64,000 nt of DNA, from contig NC_092351.1 of NCBI RefSeq assembly GCF_963676685.1, positions 44,444,733 through 44,508,732 of the forward strand, in the 5' to 3' direction. Origin of the DNA: Mytilus edulis. Lineage: Eukaryota; Mollusca; Bivalvia; Mytilida; Mytilidae. The notes beneath the pieces are model-generated. The model did not search any database and had not been told where the DNA came from. It saw only the letters and a program-made list of their open reading frames with translations. Both the position numbers and the translations under genes were made by a program. This document shows positions 23,890 through 34,829 of the stretch, in pieces; position 1 is the first letter of the stretch; each line of letters starts with the position of its first letter.

Positions 23890-24640
23890 TTATAAAGGAC
23901 AAGGCACAATAAGGCCCGTTTTTGGTTCCCCTATTTTCTCATTTTTCAAATTTTGTTTTGGAAAGCTACTTATCATGTTTAAACATGCTCTTAGGTTTGA
24001 AGTTTGTTTGGATGAACTTCCAAACCATTAATTTCAGAAGATGGGTGCGGTAAGGGGGTAAAAGGGCACAAAAACGCCAAAAAAAGGAAACATCACGATT
24101 TTTGGTCATTGTTTCTTAAAACTTTATAAGGTGCGCTTACGTGACCCGGAGAAAAGTACGGTAATTTAGATAGCAAAAACAGTGCTTATGACATTGGAAT
24201 AAAAAAAAATCCTGGGTCACGTTGGCGCAGGCACTTAAAAACTAAAAAGTCGTTGTACGAAACACCTGAAAAGGGAATAATAATTACAATACTGTGGATT
24301 CATTATTATTCGTTGGATACCAATTTTCGTGGTTTTCGTAGGTACAGATAAACCACGAATTCAAATGTTCCACGAATATCATATTTCCAATAGGCTTTGT
24401 ATACAGAGATTGGCAAAACCACGAAATCAAATATCCACGAATATGCAAGTTTTCAGCAATCCACGAAAATTGATACCCACGAATATAAATGAATCCACAG
24501 TATTTGAAAAATAACAGAAAGTTTTCCCCTCACCTCACACAGTTGCTAAAATTAGTGGTTTTGAAGTTCATCCAACAAACTTCAAGCATCAGGGAATATT
24601 TTAACATAATAAGTAGCTTTCAAAAACAGAATGAGAGACC
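23890..24640. mobile_element. Large foldback element interrupted by a MITE
   Basis: The left arm (about 23925-24060: 'gaaagctacttatcatgtt', 'gtttggatgaacttccaaac') is inverted relative to the right arm (about 24520-24625: 'gttcatccaacaaacttcaa', 'aataagtagctttcaaaaac'). An inner pair, 'gcgcttacgtgacccgg' and 'cctgggtcacgttggcgc', adds a second stem. Exact termini are uncertain. The MITE at 24292-24500 is nested inside. Confidence 0.6.
24292..24500. mobile_element. Palindromic MITE, best-preserved copy of its family
   Basis: CTGTGGATTCATTATTATTC at the left end and the matching inverted GAATATAAATGAATCCACAG at the right, with TA on both sides. Inner inverted segments 'ccaattttcgtgg' and 'ccacgaaaattgatacc' continue the palindrome. 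About 209 bp and non-coding. Confidence 0.85.
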
Positions 24641-24644
24641 TGAT

Positions 24645-24920
24645 TGTTTTGACCCATTCTGACAAAGTGTCCAGTTCAACTTCTTCTCGTTTAGCCCATG
24701 CTCTTGTGTAGTCCTCAATGAAATCCATAATTATTTTTAGTTATGGTTGATGTGTTGGGGTTCCCTGAACTTAATCACATGGCAGAGGGTTTCATAAGTA
24801 TTCTCTAAAATCAAGGTCTTGCAATGCTTGTTTATAGTTAAATACTTTTGGTGCAATGGTTTTTGGTGTTACTGTAGGATACAATAGGAACAGACTTATT
24901 CGAAAACTGACTGGCAGGAA
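24645..24920 (-). mobile_element. Penelope-like element remnant
   Basis: Minus-strand translation gives VFNYKQALQDLDFREYL (near 24840-24790) and, after stops, DFIEDYTRAWAKREEVELD and TLSEWVKTIRS (24726-24650). The latter parallels WAKREKEDVDTLSERIKAA-type sequence in the remnant at 17455-18345. Stops break the reading frame. The open frame continues upstream to 25139, but I cannot tie that part to the family. Confidence 0.55.
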
Positions 24921-25139
24921 TTTCCTCTTTTCATCATGTAATAGTTCCGATCTTACTGGTTTAAAAAGACGGAAAACAGCCACATCATAAATTTTACTGA
25001 CCAGTCTGTTTATTGCAGAAAATGTATTTATGCATCCCTTGTCAAGTGCACAATCAGTCAAACATTTTAGAAAATCAATAGGCTGTGAAAAAAGAGTAGT
25101 TATTATGTAGCGGATAATGAAGATGTGAAAGAAGGTCAT

Positions 25140-25714
25140 TAAAGCTCCCAGAGGGTGACCATTATAATGTTGTTTTATCCTTATAAAACAAATTCAGGTA
25201 CTAACAGCGTGGTATTTATTGAACATTGCATTTCTAAATTATTATCATTACACTTTTGTGTAAAAAAATGACAAACGAAACTAATTAATTTTAATATTGA
25301 TTTGAATGCATTCTACTGAAGAGAAAATAGTGATAGTTAAACCCATTTCTAATTACTTAAATGTAACTAGAACACACCCGCGACATTGCGGTTCCGTGAC
25401 TAAATTGAAATACGTACGCATTATTTTTAGCCTTATTCGTATTGTCATCTGATAAAGTTATGCTGATTATAGGGTGCACTGTTTTCGCTGCTTTCAAAAT
25501 ATTTCTGTTTGAACTTGTCCTGGTTTTCTTACTTGATTTTTTGCATACCACTGGCCGATGAAAGCTGACGTAAAAAAAATCCTTCAACATCTTTGAAATT
25601 GCTTTGTCAAATTGGTTTCAATAATAAATTTTATTTATCCTTACATCGTATATTTCATGTTTTGAATCTCATAAACATGTTTAACCCCGCCGCATTTTTG
25701 CGCCTGTCACAAGT
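25140..25714. other. No gene seen; short repeat pieces
   Basis: A family-A-type end piece ('catgtttaaccccgccgca') lies at about 25675-25715. The open frame 25357-25590 (minus) has no recognisable domain. Confidence 0.4.
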
Positions 25715-25940
25715 CTGGAGCCTCTGGCCTTTGTTATTCTTGCATTATTTTTATTTTAGTTTCTTGTGTACAATTTGGAGTTTAGTGTGGCGTTCATTAT
25801 CACTGAATTAGTATATATTTGTTTAGGGGCCATCTGAAAGGACGCCTCCGGGTGCGGGAATTTCTCGCTACATTGAAGACCTGTTGGCGACCTTCTGCTG
25901 TTGTCTTTTCTATGGTCGGGTTGTTCTCCATTTCCATTCA
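25715..25940 (+). mobile_element. SINE-like interspersed repeat, second copy
   Basis: Same repeat as the nested insertion at 926-1165, sharing 'ttagtttcttgtgta', 'aatttggagtttagt', 'aaggacgcctccgggtgcgg' and 'tctcgctacattgaagacc'. Confidence 0.6.
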
Positions 25941-26819
25941 CAATTTTATTTGGATTATATATTTTGTTGAGGAAAGTTTCTGCAGATATTTTCAAGTTTG
26001 ATTGAGACATGGGATCCATTAGTAGTTTCTATGAGGGAAACTATCAGACCAATCTATTTGATGTCTGAGGGTTTTAGCTGTTCCCCTAATAAATAGGTAG
26101 TTTTGTTCTGAGATTTTTTATCGTAGGATTTTCGACTTTACTCTACCAGGAATATAGCTGGACCGCTTAGCGGTATCGGTTTAGAATCCGAGTATGTCCT
26201 TACCGGTTTCCCGTTTGTTGCCATGGCATTTGTGCGGCATCCGGGTTGACCTTATTTCTATTTTTCGTATATAATTGTGTTTATATTTTGCATTTTTTTT
26301 TATATTTTGAGAATGAACGAATCATATGAGTGTGTACGTATGTTTTATTGCATTGTACTTATTGTTTTAAGGGAAAGTTAACTTTCTTGTAGTAAAACCC
26401 GTCACGGCCAGCCTGGAAAACTTGTTAGGCAAATGCTAATATAAATCTGTACCGATGCCGTGTGTTAAATTTCCTCCTTTACGCAATAACTCGTGGTGGT
26501 GCTCCTATTAAGGGATTAAGATACAGAAAATACATACATACTACATACGGAAACTTCATGTGACATATACTCATACTGGTATCGGTTCGACCCGGACATT
26601 AATTATTGGTGATATTATTACGTGGAAACTAAAAGGGCCTGGAATGGTGTATTTTTTATCAACATCATTGACCTATATTAGTTATATATAAAGTTGAATT
26701 CTTTGATTCGACGTTTTTGAGTGATGCTCGCTCACAAATTGAACCTTGTCATTTAAGTAGTATAGATAATTGATTTGCAAAACGATAACCTTCAAATAAA
26801 TGCAATCAACCAGTATGTA
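25941..26819. other. No gene seen
   Basis: No coding sequence recognised. The sequence is slightly richer in GC around 26150-26250 and 26395-26520 than its surroundings, which may mark an unrecognised repeat. Confidence 0.35.
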
Positions 26820-27624
26820 TATGTTGAAAACATATCACGACATACCAATGTCAGTTAAAACATAGGTTATATGTATATGAAGAGAAGAATATGCGGGGTA
26901 AACAGAAATAATACAGCAACCAAACGACACAAATAATCAAATGCCAGCAAATTAAATACATGTCGGAAAGTCTAACGTTTACTCCACAAACAAATTATAA
27001 AAGTCTTATGGTTTGTGCAACGATATATTGTCAAGATAAAAATCTACAAACACGATGAAATGATATCGTATTGAAATATATTTCTGCACAACTAAAGGAC
27101 TTCATCCGTGTTAGTCTCATTCCAAAATGTGATAAAACAATGATTTTTTTTTTTTTTGCATTGTTAGAGTAACTCTTTCATAAAGATAGTCTTGCACTTT
27201 ATAAAATTAAAAAATTTTAGTTGGCGTAGTTGCGTTTGTGTTCATCCTTGTTCTTAAATAGACGTATACGGGTATCTTTAACATTGCCACACTGTAGAAG
27301 ACGTGTACGGGTATCTTTCGCATTTCCATACTAAAGAGACTTATACTGTTCGATTTCTTTAACCCCTCCCTACATATATAATATGCCGTATGTGTTCATC
27401 CTTATATTCTTAAATAGACCTATACGGGTATCTTTTACATTTTCATACTGTAGAAGACGTGTACGGGTATCTTTCGCATTTCCATACTAAAGAAACTAAT
27501 ACTGTTTTTACAGTTCGATTTCTTTAACCCCTCCCTACATATATAATATGACAAAAGAGCGTGAAGATACCAAGGGGCCAATTCAAAATCCACTGGTCAA
27601 AAAGAAGAAAATACTACTAGTATA
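26820..27624. repeat. 3' flank of UGT block 2, with an internal tandem duplication
   Basis: 26930-27130 aligns with 47200-47400 beside UGT-3 (landmarks 'atcaaatgccagcaaatt', 'cacgatgaaatga', 'gacttcatccgtgtt'). A segment of about 155-160 bp is duplicated in tandem at 27234-27387 and 27388-27548, each copy ending 'ccctccctacatatataata'. UGT-1's flank has a single version. Confidence 0.65.
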
Positions 27625-28874
27625 AGGCCGTGTTCACATTGACCTAAACTCGGTGTTGTGTTAGTGTAACTCACACATAAACTAAACATAATTACGTTCC
27701 AATAGATAAAATTCAATGTTTACATGTAGTTAAATCATGTTTTGTCTACATGCAGTCGTTAGTCGACGTAGGCCTTGTGTAGGTTAAGTGTTTACAAAAC
27801 TAGGCATTCAGAACTTAAATTTCCCCATTTATATTTAAAAATGAAACGATTTTTATATAAAATTGATACTTATAACACTTATTAATAAAGTTCTTTACAG
27901 AAATATTTGTCTAAACTTGATATATTTATTTGTTATAAAAACACTTTATGTAGCCTTATTTACCCCTTAGAAAGACTCGTCCATCATTATTGCCAAACAC
28001 ATAATTCATTCAATTCCCGAATCGACTGTACGTACATGTACACACTGACAGAAATATTTGCCACTGGTCTTTACTCAAACAACGATTCACTCATAAATGC
28101 ATAACTGAAAAAGAGTGAGGTTAATTGTTTGTTTGTGTAGTATCTCAGATCCGTTTAAATACCATTAGAAAAGAAAAAATACAATTAGAAAAGAAAGAAA
28201 AAAACATTACCCCCTCCCTTTGCCAAGTACTCCTTGGAGAAAAAATACCATTTGAAACAAACAGAAAAGATAGAAATGTAGTGATCCTTAATATCGCAAT
28301 TCTTTTTCTTCGCCTGTAAGCACGCTGATGCCGAGCCTACGATTTTAATGCATCATCGAGACATCCTTAAACTACTGCAAATCATCCAAAATGACTTTCT
28401 TAAGGGAGCAACCACTTTACTTCAAAAAAATAGGCGGGGTGGGGGGGGGGGGGGTGTTTAGTCAAATAATTTTCTCGCGCGAAAGTTTATATTAAGGTTT
28501 TTTTTCGATGGTACCAATTCAATATTTAACACTATAATGTATGGGGAAACTTTGGATTCGGAATATTTGTTTATTCTAATCATCTGTAAGACCCGATTTT
28601 TGTTTTAATCAAATGGTGGGAAAATCCATCCCCCTTTTTTTAAAGTCAAATGGTCGTTCCCCAACTGCTAGAAAAGTTGTTCGAAAATTTGAATTCGGTT
28701 CTACGTAATGAACATTTAAATGACATATAGTTTACCGGTGTGAACAAATCTTATGTACAGGTAGCTAAACAAGGTGTATAGATGTGAACAAATTTAATGT
28801 GAAACTAGTGTACATTACATTAAACCAAATGTAAACATGTTTATTGTACACAGCGTTTGGTGTGAACACGGCCT
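27625..28874. mobile_element. Non-autonomous TIR DNA transposon, copy 2 (TA target site)
   Basis: Same termini (AGGCCGTGTTCACAT and its inverse) and same TA flanks (27623-27624, 28875-28876) as copy 1 at 451-1904. It lacks the nested 240-bp repeat. UGT block 1 around 175 shows the uninterrupted target, so copies 1 and 2 are independent insertions into different positions of the duplicated flank. A poly-G tract lies at about 28438-28455. Confidence 0.8.
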
Positions 28875-29004
28875 TATTCTATGTTTGATACAAAAATATT
28901 TCCACTTTAAAAACTAGAATAAATTGCAAGAACTAAAGAATTCAGTAACATCATGTGCGCGGGTGAATCTGTGATCAAACGAAACGAATTAGATGCATTG
29001 GTTT

Positions 29005-30142
29005 TTGTCGAGCCTGCAACTTTTGTTGCAGAAAGCTCGACATAGGGATAGTGATCCGGCGGCGGCGGCGGCGGCGGCGGCGTTAGCTAACTTTTTTAAA
29101 GGTTTATATTTTAGAAGGTGAAAGACCTGGATGCTTCATATTTTGTATATAGATGCCTCATGTTACGAAGTTTTCGTCAGTCACATGTACAATGTCCTTG
29201 GCCTCATTTTCATGGTTCAGTGACCTATGGAAAAAAAAGTTCAGAATTTTTGTTATGTTGAATTCTCTCTTATTATAAGTAATAGGATAACTATATTTGG
29301 TATGTGCGTACCTTGCAAGGTTCCATGCCCGTCAGACAGTCTTCACTTGACCTCGACCTCATTTCATGGATCAGTGAACAAGGTTAAGTTTTGGTGGTCA
29401 AGTCCATATCTCAGATAATATAAGCAATAGGGCTAGTATATTTGGTGTATGGAAGAACTGTAAGGTGTACATGTCCAACTGGCAGGTGTCATCTGACCTT
29501 GATCTCATTTTCATGGTTCAGTGGTTATAGTTAAGTTTTTGTGTGTTGGTCTGTTTTTCTCATACTGTATGAAATAGGTCTACTATATTTGTTGTATAGA
29601 ATGATTGTACGGTGTACATGTCTAGCGAGCAGATGTCATCTGACCTTGACTTCATTTTCATGGTTCAGTGGTCAAAGTTAAGTTTTTAAGTTTTGGTCTT
29701 TTTATCTACTATTATATGCCAAAGGTCAACTATATTTGGTGTATGGAAATATGTTATGATCTATGTGTCAGTCCCGCAGGTTTTATTTGACCATGACCTC
29801 AATTTCATGGTTCATTGCACAGTGTTAAGTTTTGTGTTTTGGTCTATTTTTCTTAAACTATAAGTAATAGGTCAACTATATTTGCTGTATGGAAGCATTG
29901 TTAGCTGTACATGTCTGCCTGGCATGGTTCATTTGACCTTGACCTCAGTTTCATGATTCATCTGACCTTGACCTCATTTTCATGGTTCATTGGTCTTTGT
30001 TTAGCTATCTTGGTTAATGTTAAGTTTATGTGACAGTTGTAATAAAGCTTTATACTTAGGACTATCGACATAATATCAATGATTAGTAAAGAAGGCGAGA
30101 CATTTCAGTGTGTGCAATCTTGTTTATATATATATATATATC
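29005..30142 (+). mobile_element. Interspersed element with terminal hairpin and internal tandem repeats
   Basis: Comparison with UGT block 1 (positions about 315-345) shows this interval is an insertion in block 2. It opens with a strong hairpin (29008-29042: GTCGAGC, CTGCAAC, loop, GTTGCAG, GCTCGAC), then a GGC microsatellite. Five or so diverged units of about 150 bp follow, each built on 'tgaccttgacctcattttca' and 'tatatttggtgtatgg'. It ends near a TA microsatellite. I recognise it as a common mussel element but cannot classify it; no protein is encoded. Confidence 0.65.
29053..29082 (+). repeat. (GGC)n microsatellite
   Basis: About nine to ten CGG/GGC triplets just 3' of the terminal hairpin of the surrounding element. 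Confidence 0.9.
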
Positions 30143-30411
30143 ATTGTGGTGATTGATCTCTACCCGTTCACGCTTGTTTTCATCGCTGTCATCTCTAGTG
30201 CAATAGTAAGAAGTGAATTTTCCATTATTATTTTTAACGTTTATACTTTATAGTTAATTTATCAAATTAATATTTTAATCCTGTCGATATCCATGTATCA
30301 GTATTAGTGTTCTAATATCATACATTATGAAAGAAACTAAGTGAAAATTATCTTTTTGTAACATATTTAGATTTGCTGTGTAAAAATTCAATTTGCATAA
30401 CACGCGTAGGT
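30143..30411. other. 3' flank of UGT-2
   Basis: Aligns with 340-440 plus 1907-2050 beside UGT-1 and with 47780-48030 beside UGT-3. It represents the empty site for transposon copy 1. Confidence 0.5.
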
Positions 30412-31956
30412 TCATTGCAGTTTTTGTTTTGTATTCTTTTTCCAACAGCATATTTTAATACAATACTTAAGAAATAACTTAACAGAATATACGGCCAAAA
30501 CTAGTCCGACAAGGTAAACTAGATAAACGTCTACCATAAAATATGAATACCACGGCATATCTAGCGATGCTGGTCTGAAATGCTCTGACCCATACTTAGT
30601 CACCAAGTCTATCCAATAAGCTGCTCTTTGTCTTGGAGTTTGTGGACGACTGTGGAATATCTCAGATGCATTTTTAATGCTGAACATGAAAGTGCTGTTA
30701 TGCACTACTTTATTGATGTTGTCAACTAATTCGTTCACAGAAAAATCTAAAATATCCATTGAAATTCCATATCCTTTGTCTTTTATAACAGCTGCATTTG
30801 AGTTTTGATCAAGAGCAATTGGAAATGTAATCATTGGTACGCCATGGTATAGAGCTTCAAAGACGCCGCTCTTCCCACAATGAGTGATGAATAGTTTCGT
30901 TTTTACATGCCCAAGCAGATCATTCTGTGGTAACCATGGCAATAGTAATATGTTTCCATTTTCTTTTACATAATCTCCACTACGAAATATAAAATTTAAA
31001 TCCTTCATCTTTTGAAAGGCTGAAATTAATTTATTAATTATTTTTTCAGGGCATGTCTTAATTATGCTACCAAAGGAAACAATTACTAAGCCATCTTTAG
31101 ACTTCTCAACAAATGACTCTATCCTAGACATCAAAGTTTTAGAGGGTCCGGCTGCCAATCCACCACATAAAATGGCATTCGAGGCAATGGAAATTGGATA
31201 ATCCATTAAAATATCCCCGTTAATTATGTGTAGCAAAAATCTAGTTTTTAATTCGCTGTTTGACATAAAAGGCTTTTCTGGAACATATTTAGAGACAAGA
31301 TATCCAAACGAAGGCATTGTGGGTTTGATAAGTTGATAAGTATACAATACGGTATTCATCATTCGTTCCCAGAAGGTCATTTTGTCTGTAAATCCTGACA
31401 AGAATGCCGGCATATAGGCAGGATTAAATGGCGTTCGGTGGAGATTTTGATCATAGATTGCAGAAACAAAAATGAAGGGTAATGAAAGTTTGTATGCTAA
31501 AATTTCGTAGCAAAGAAAAGGGCCATAATCAACGATGGCATAGTCAAACTTTGCAGCTTCTATGATTCCGAAGAGTTCATCATCGGTCGAAAACGAATGA
31601 CAGTGATCATATGCATTTCTAAATAATTGAAGGAAGGGAAAATTCATAGAACCATTCATTGTCATTTCCAATATAGCTTGTACGTCGTCAAAAAAAGACG
31701 CTTTATCAAGACTGTTTGCTACTACAGACTTAATCGATAATCCCTTGGATCGTATTTCTTTGTCCATCGATGTTGAAAGCACAAATGTTGCTGAGTGATT
31801 GTACTTTTCTAATTCTTTTGTAATGGCCATAACAGGAGAGATATGACTTCTAAATTGGGCTACGAAAACAATACATCTTTTACAGTCCACATTATACAGG
31901 TGTGTCGAAAATCCCATGGTCAGGGCTATAAAGGATGTTTTCCATCCATACGTCAT
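30412..31956 (-). CDS. UGT: UGT-2: UDP-glycosyltransferase, intact single-exon CDS
   Basis: A 514-residue GT1-family enzyme. By family knowledge it transfers a sugar from a UDP-sugar to small lipophilic molecules in the endoplasmic reticulum membrane. Domains in order: hydrophobic signal peptide (about 1-23); N-terminal acceptor domain with the RSH motif whose His38 is the expected catalytic base; Asp143 in AIVDYG as its likely partner. The C-terminal donor domain has WLPQNDLLGH (341-350), HCGKSGVFEALYHGVPM (359-375) and the DQ pair (383-384) that contacts the sugar. A single membrane span lies at about 472-496, followed by a Lys-rich cytosolic tail. The length is normal for animal UGTs. The start is supported by alignment with the paralogues and by the acceptor-like 'ttttcttcag' one base upstream. 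The donor sugar and acceptor cannot be told from sequence. Confidence 0.95.
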   Translation of the reverse strand: MTYGWKTSFIALTMGFSTHLYNVDCKRCIVFVAQFRSHISPVMAITKELEKYNHSATFVLSTSMDKEIRSKGLSIKSVVANSLDKASFFDDVQAILEMTMNGSMNFPFLQLFRNAYDHCHSFSTDDELFGIIEAAKFDYAIVDYGPFLCYEILAYKLSLPFIFVSAIYDQNLHRTPFNPAYMPAFLSGFTDKMTFWERMMNTVLYTYQLIKPTMPSFGYLVSKYVPEKPFMSNSELKTRFLLHIINGDILMDYPISIASNAILCGGLAAGPSKTLMSRIESFVEKSKDGLVIVSFGSIIKTCPEKIINKLISAFQKMKDLNFIFRSGDYVKENGNILLLPWLPQNDLLGHVKTKLFITHCGKSGVFEALYHGVPMITFPIALDQNSNAAVIKDKGYGISMDILDFSVNELVDNINKVVHNSTFMFSIKNASEIFHSRPQTPRQRAAYWIDLVTKYGSEHFRPASLDMPWYSYFMVDVYLVYLVGLVLAVYSVKLFLKYCIKICCWKKNTKQKLQ

Positions 31957-31976
31957 TCTGAAGAAAATGAAATCAC
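31957..31976 (-). promoter_or_regulatory. Putative 3' splice site of a 5'UTR intron directly before the UGT-2 ATG
   Basis: On the minus strand a pyrimidine-rich 'tgatttcattttcttcag' ends one base before the start codon. The same arrangement precedes the ATG of UGT-1, UGT-3 and UGT-4. Conservation in four diverged copies suggests a functional acceptor, hence an upstream non-coding exon; its position is unknown. Confidence 0.5.
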
Positions 31977-32449
31977 AAATTCAGTAAATAATAAATACAG
32001 TTAGACTAAATTTAACTAACAATTTTACAAGGGTGTTAAATCGAAATACAGAACTCACTTGATATCGGTACTATGTAAATCAAAAATATATCACAAAAAA
32101 AAAACTGTTGACCTATACCTTTCGCAGAATTTAAATGATAAGCTTAGTATTTTGGTGAGTTTTTTTAATTGCTCTTGGATTAGCAAAATTCATGAATATT
32201 TCTATACTATGAATTTTCAGGTGACTTTTGTTTTAAAAGTACAGAAAAACTAAACACACGTATGAAAATGTCCAAATGTTAAACTCAAGTTTCCAGGTTC
32301 AATTGGATATTTGTTCAAAAAAAACTAAAGTTATTTAAAATTAAAGTTGAGAGAACAATTGAAGGTCTTTCCAAAAAAAAAACAAGTATCTTGATATGAA
32401 AATAGTAAAATTTTGGTTTAAAATGTCAAGAACAGATTCAAATAAGAGC
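31977..32449. other. Upstream region of UGT-2; no gene seen
   Basis: AT-rich. If the acceptor before the ATG is real, this belongs to the 5'UTR intron. No promoter could be identified. Confidence 0.35.
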
Positions 32450-33312
32450 TAATAGTATGCTGATTTTAAAAAAATCATGGTTTCTATGCAATATTTTTAA
32501 AATAAGGTTGATAATTAAATACTTCTGGTTGAAAAATGTTACTTCCGGTATCATTTTACTGTTTAATTTACACTGTTTTCAAAATTATATTGTTCTATAT
32601 ACTTTTCCATTCTAAAAGTACAAAAATATAGCTACTTCCAGTTTCAATGGGGTTCCTTTATTCAAGGTCAAATGGCTTCCAACTGAATGCAAAAAGTCCC
32701 ATGGCTTTATCATGTATACATATGAGGTAAAAGCAAAGGTCAAAATCTAAAACGTCAATTTAACCTCAATTTCAAGGTCATCAACCAAGGACCTCAAATC
32801 AAAAGACCCTAGATCTAAATTATATTTGTTCATGAGTTATATCTCCATATGCATATTTTTAAATAATGAGGGATAAAACTCTAATTTGATGTAAGCGCAC
32901 CCTTTAAGCCAATATGTATGTGTTACAACTTGTCGCAACTAACATTTAATAAAAATATGTTGTCGATATCGTATATTGTGTTTGAAAAGTGGTGAAAATA
33001 GGCCAAAATACAAATTTAAAAATGACCTTGACCTTTGACCTTGTCCCTATTTTCTTCATGGGATTTTCGACACACCTGTATAATATGGACTGTAAAAGAT
33101 GTATTGTTTTCGTAGCCCAATTTAGAAGTAGCTATTTTTTTGTTCTTTTTTAATGGAAATTTATATAGAACAATATAATTTTGGAAACTGTGTAAATTAA
33201 ACAGTTAAATGATACTGGAAGTAACATTTTTCAACCAGAAGTATTTAATTATCAACCTTATTTTAAAAATATTGCATAGAAACCATGAATTTTTGAAATC
33301 AGCATACTATTT
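32450..33312. mobile_element. Inverted-repeat element enclosing a UGT fragment
   Basis: The left arm (32450-32641) and right arm (33120-33312) are inverted copies. They share 'aatagtatgctgattt', 'aatacttctggttgaaaaa', 'tgttacttcc' and 'aattatattgttctatata' with their complements. The interior holds GT-rich low-complexity pieces ('accttgacctttgacctt') and an inverted fragment of a UGT gene at 33057-33129. No target-site duplication was recognised. Confidence 0.7.
33057..33129 (+). pseudogene. Captured UGT N-terminal fragment, opposite orientation to the genes
   Basis: Translates as GFSTHLYNMDCKRCIVFVAQ followed by FRS. This matches residues 15-37 of UGT-2 with one substitution and is closer to it than to UGT-1 or UGT-3. 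It is on the plus strand, about 1.1 kb upstream of UGT-2, between the arms of an inverted repeat. It covers the end of the signal peptide and the start of the acceptor domain and stops just before the catalytic His. Confidence 0.85.
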
Positions 33313-33699
33313 TTCTTTTTTTTTTTTGGAACAAAGATCTCTACTCAAAAGACCCTAGGTCTTTATCACTTATGGTTTACCAATTACAACTACATATTTC
33401 TTATTAAAAAATACAAAAGGGGAAGTAACTCCCATATGAAGTCTCCAAACCGCTTCGGTCAAAATTATTTTGAAGATCATGAGTATATAACGAGCAAATT
33501 GGTGAAATAATTTTTTGGTAATCTTGAATGGTTGCGAAGGAGATTTGAACACAAGAAAAACAGTTTTTGGGGAGATAACTCTTACAATAAAAAGTGTTCA
33601 GCTTAACAGGGTGAGTTTCAAAATTGTATTAACTGTTCGATATCTTACACAAAAAATTTGAGCGACATCTTGCGTAACTAAAAAGCACCGTCAGAAAAA
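33313..33699. other. No gene seen
   Basis: Contains a short frame at 33370-33552 (minus) without motifs. Otherwise AT-rich. Confidence 0.35.
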
Positions 33700-33890
33700 T
33701 GTGGTGGAAGAAGAAAAAAAAATAATCAGAAGAAAAAAACCAAAAAGTCTTTCCACAGAAAAGTGGAAAAACCTAATAATAATCAGAAGAAAACCAAGAG
33801 GTCTTCCACAGAAAAGTGGAAAAACCTAAATAATAATCAGAAGAAAACCAAGAGGTCTTTCCACAGAAAAGTGGAAAAACCTAATTATTG
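33700..33890 (+). repeat. Tandem repeat, three units of about 60 bp
   Basis: Units consist of 'aataatcagaagaaaaccaa', 'gaggtctttccacagaaaag' and 'tggaaaaacct', repeated three times. Confidence 0.8.
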
Positions 33891-33895
33891 GAACT

Positions 33896-34260
33896 TATAC
33901 AATATAAATAAAAAGATGTTGTATGAGTGTCAATGAGACAACTTTCCACCTAGGTCACAATGTATAAAAAGTTAAAAATTATAGGTCTAAGTACGGCCTT
34001 CAACACGGAGCCTTGGTTAATATTGAACAGCAAGCCATAAAGGGCCCCAAAATGATTAGTGTAAAACAATTCAAACAGGAAAATCAATGGTGTAATCTAT
34101 ATAAAAAACGAGAAACGAGAAACACCTATGAACCACACCAGCAAACGACAACCACTGAACAACAGGCTCCTGACTTAGGACAGCATATAAATGCAGCGTG
34201 TTTAAACGTTTTAACATGCGCCAACCTTCACTCTTACCTGAGACAGTAGTCTAACATTAC
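33896..34260 (+). repeat. Repeat family A copy (diverged subfamily)
   Basis: Carries 'aagatgttgtatgagtgtc', 'gtacggccttcaacacgg' and 'aacaggctcctgacttagg'. It is closer to the copy at 4365-4530 than to the one at 52307-52650. Confidence 0.7.
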
Positions 34261-34598
34261 AAAATTCCATTATAAAAGACACACTATAAAATATCAATTG
34301 AAATGGCTTAACTCGATTAAAAAGACATTTAAACAAAAACAAGAAAACATACACTGAACGAATAAGTTTGATCTACGACACAATATAAATACAATATGAA
34401 AACGTAGATCTCTATGTAACATAGACGTTACAGTACGGAAGTAAAAAAAAATTACAAAATAAATTTGTTGTTCAGAGTAAGATTACATAATTGAAAATTT
34501 TTCGTCATACTGAATAACTGTCAAAGGTGGTACATACTAAAAATAGTGAGACGAGATAGAACACAAAATAAGTAAAATCTGAATTAAAGAAACGCATT
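34261..34598. other. No gene seen
   Basis: AT-rich spacer without recognisable features. Confidence 0.35.
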
Positions 34599-34604
34599 AC
34601 AAAT

Positions 34605-34829
34605 GAGGGCCCTCATGGGGTTTTTGATTATGTGATTACTTGGCCGTTTTTTTAATGATTATTTGATTATTAAGCCAAATATTTCATGATTATTTGATTA
34701 CCTAGGACTGTATTTTTAGTTTATGATTATTTGATTACTAAAGATAAGCAAATATTTAATGATTATGTGATTATATTGGCAAAAAAATGGTGATTATGTG
34801 ATTACTAGGACCCCCCCATGAGGGGCCTC
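34605..34829. mobile_element. 225-bp MITE with tandem core and ACAAAT target-site duplication
   Basis: Inverted ends GAGGGCCCTCATGGGG and CCCCATGAGGGGCCTC (two mismatches), directly flanked by ACAAAT at 34599-34604 and 34830-34835. The interior consists of five or more loose repeats of 'atgattatttgattac'. No coding capacity. Confidence 0.8.

Noticed and set aside
29227-29418. 63-codon plus-strand frame
   Set aside because: It sits within the tandem-repeat element at 29005-30142 and is not maintained in neighbouring repeat units.
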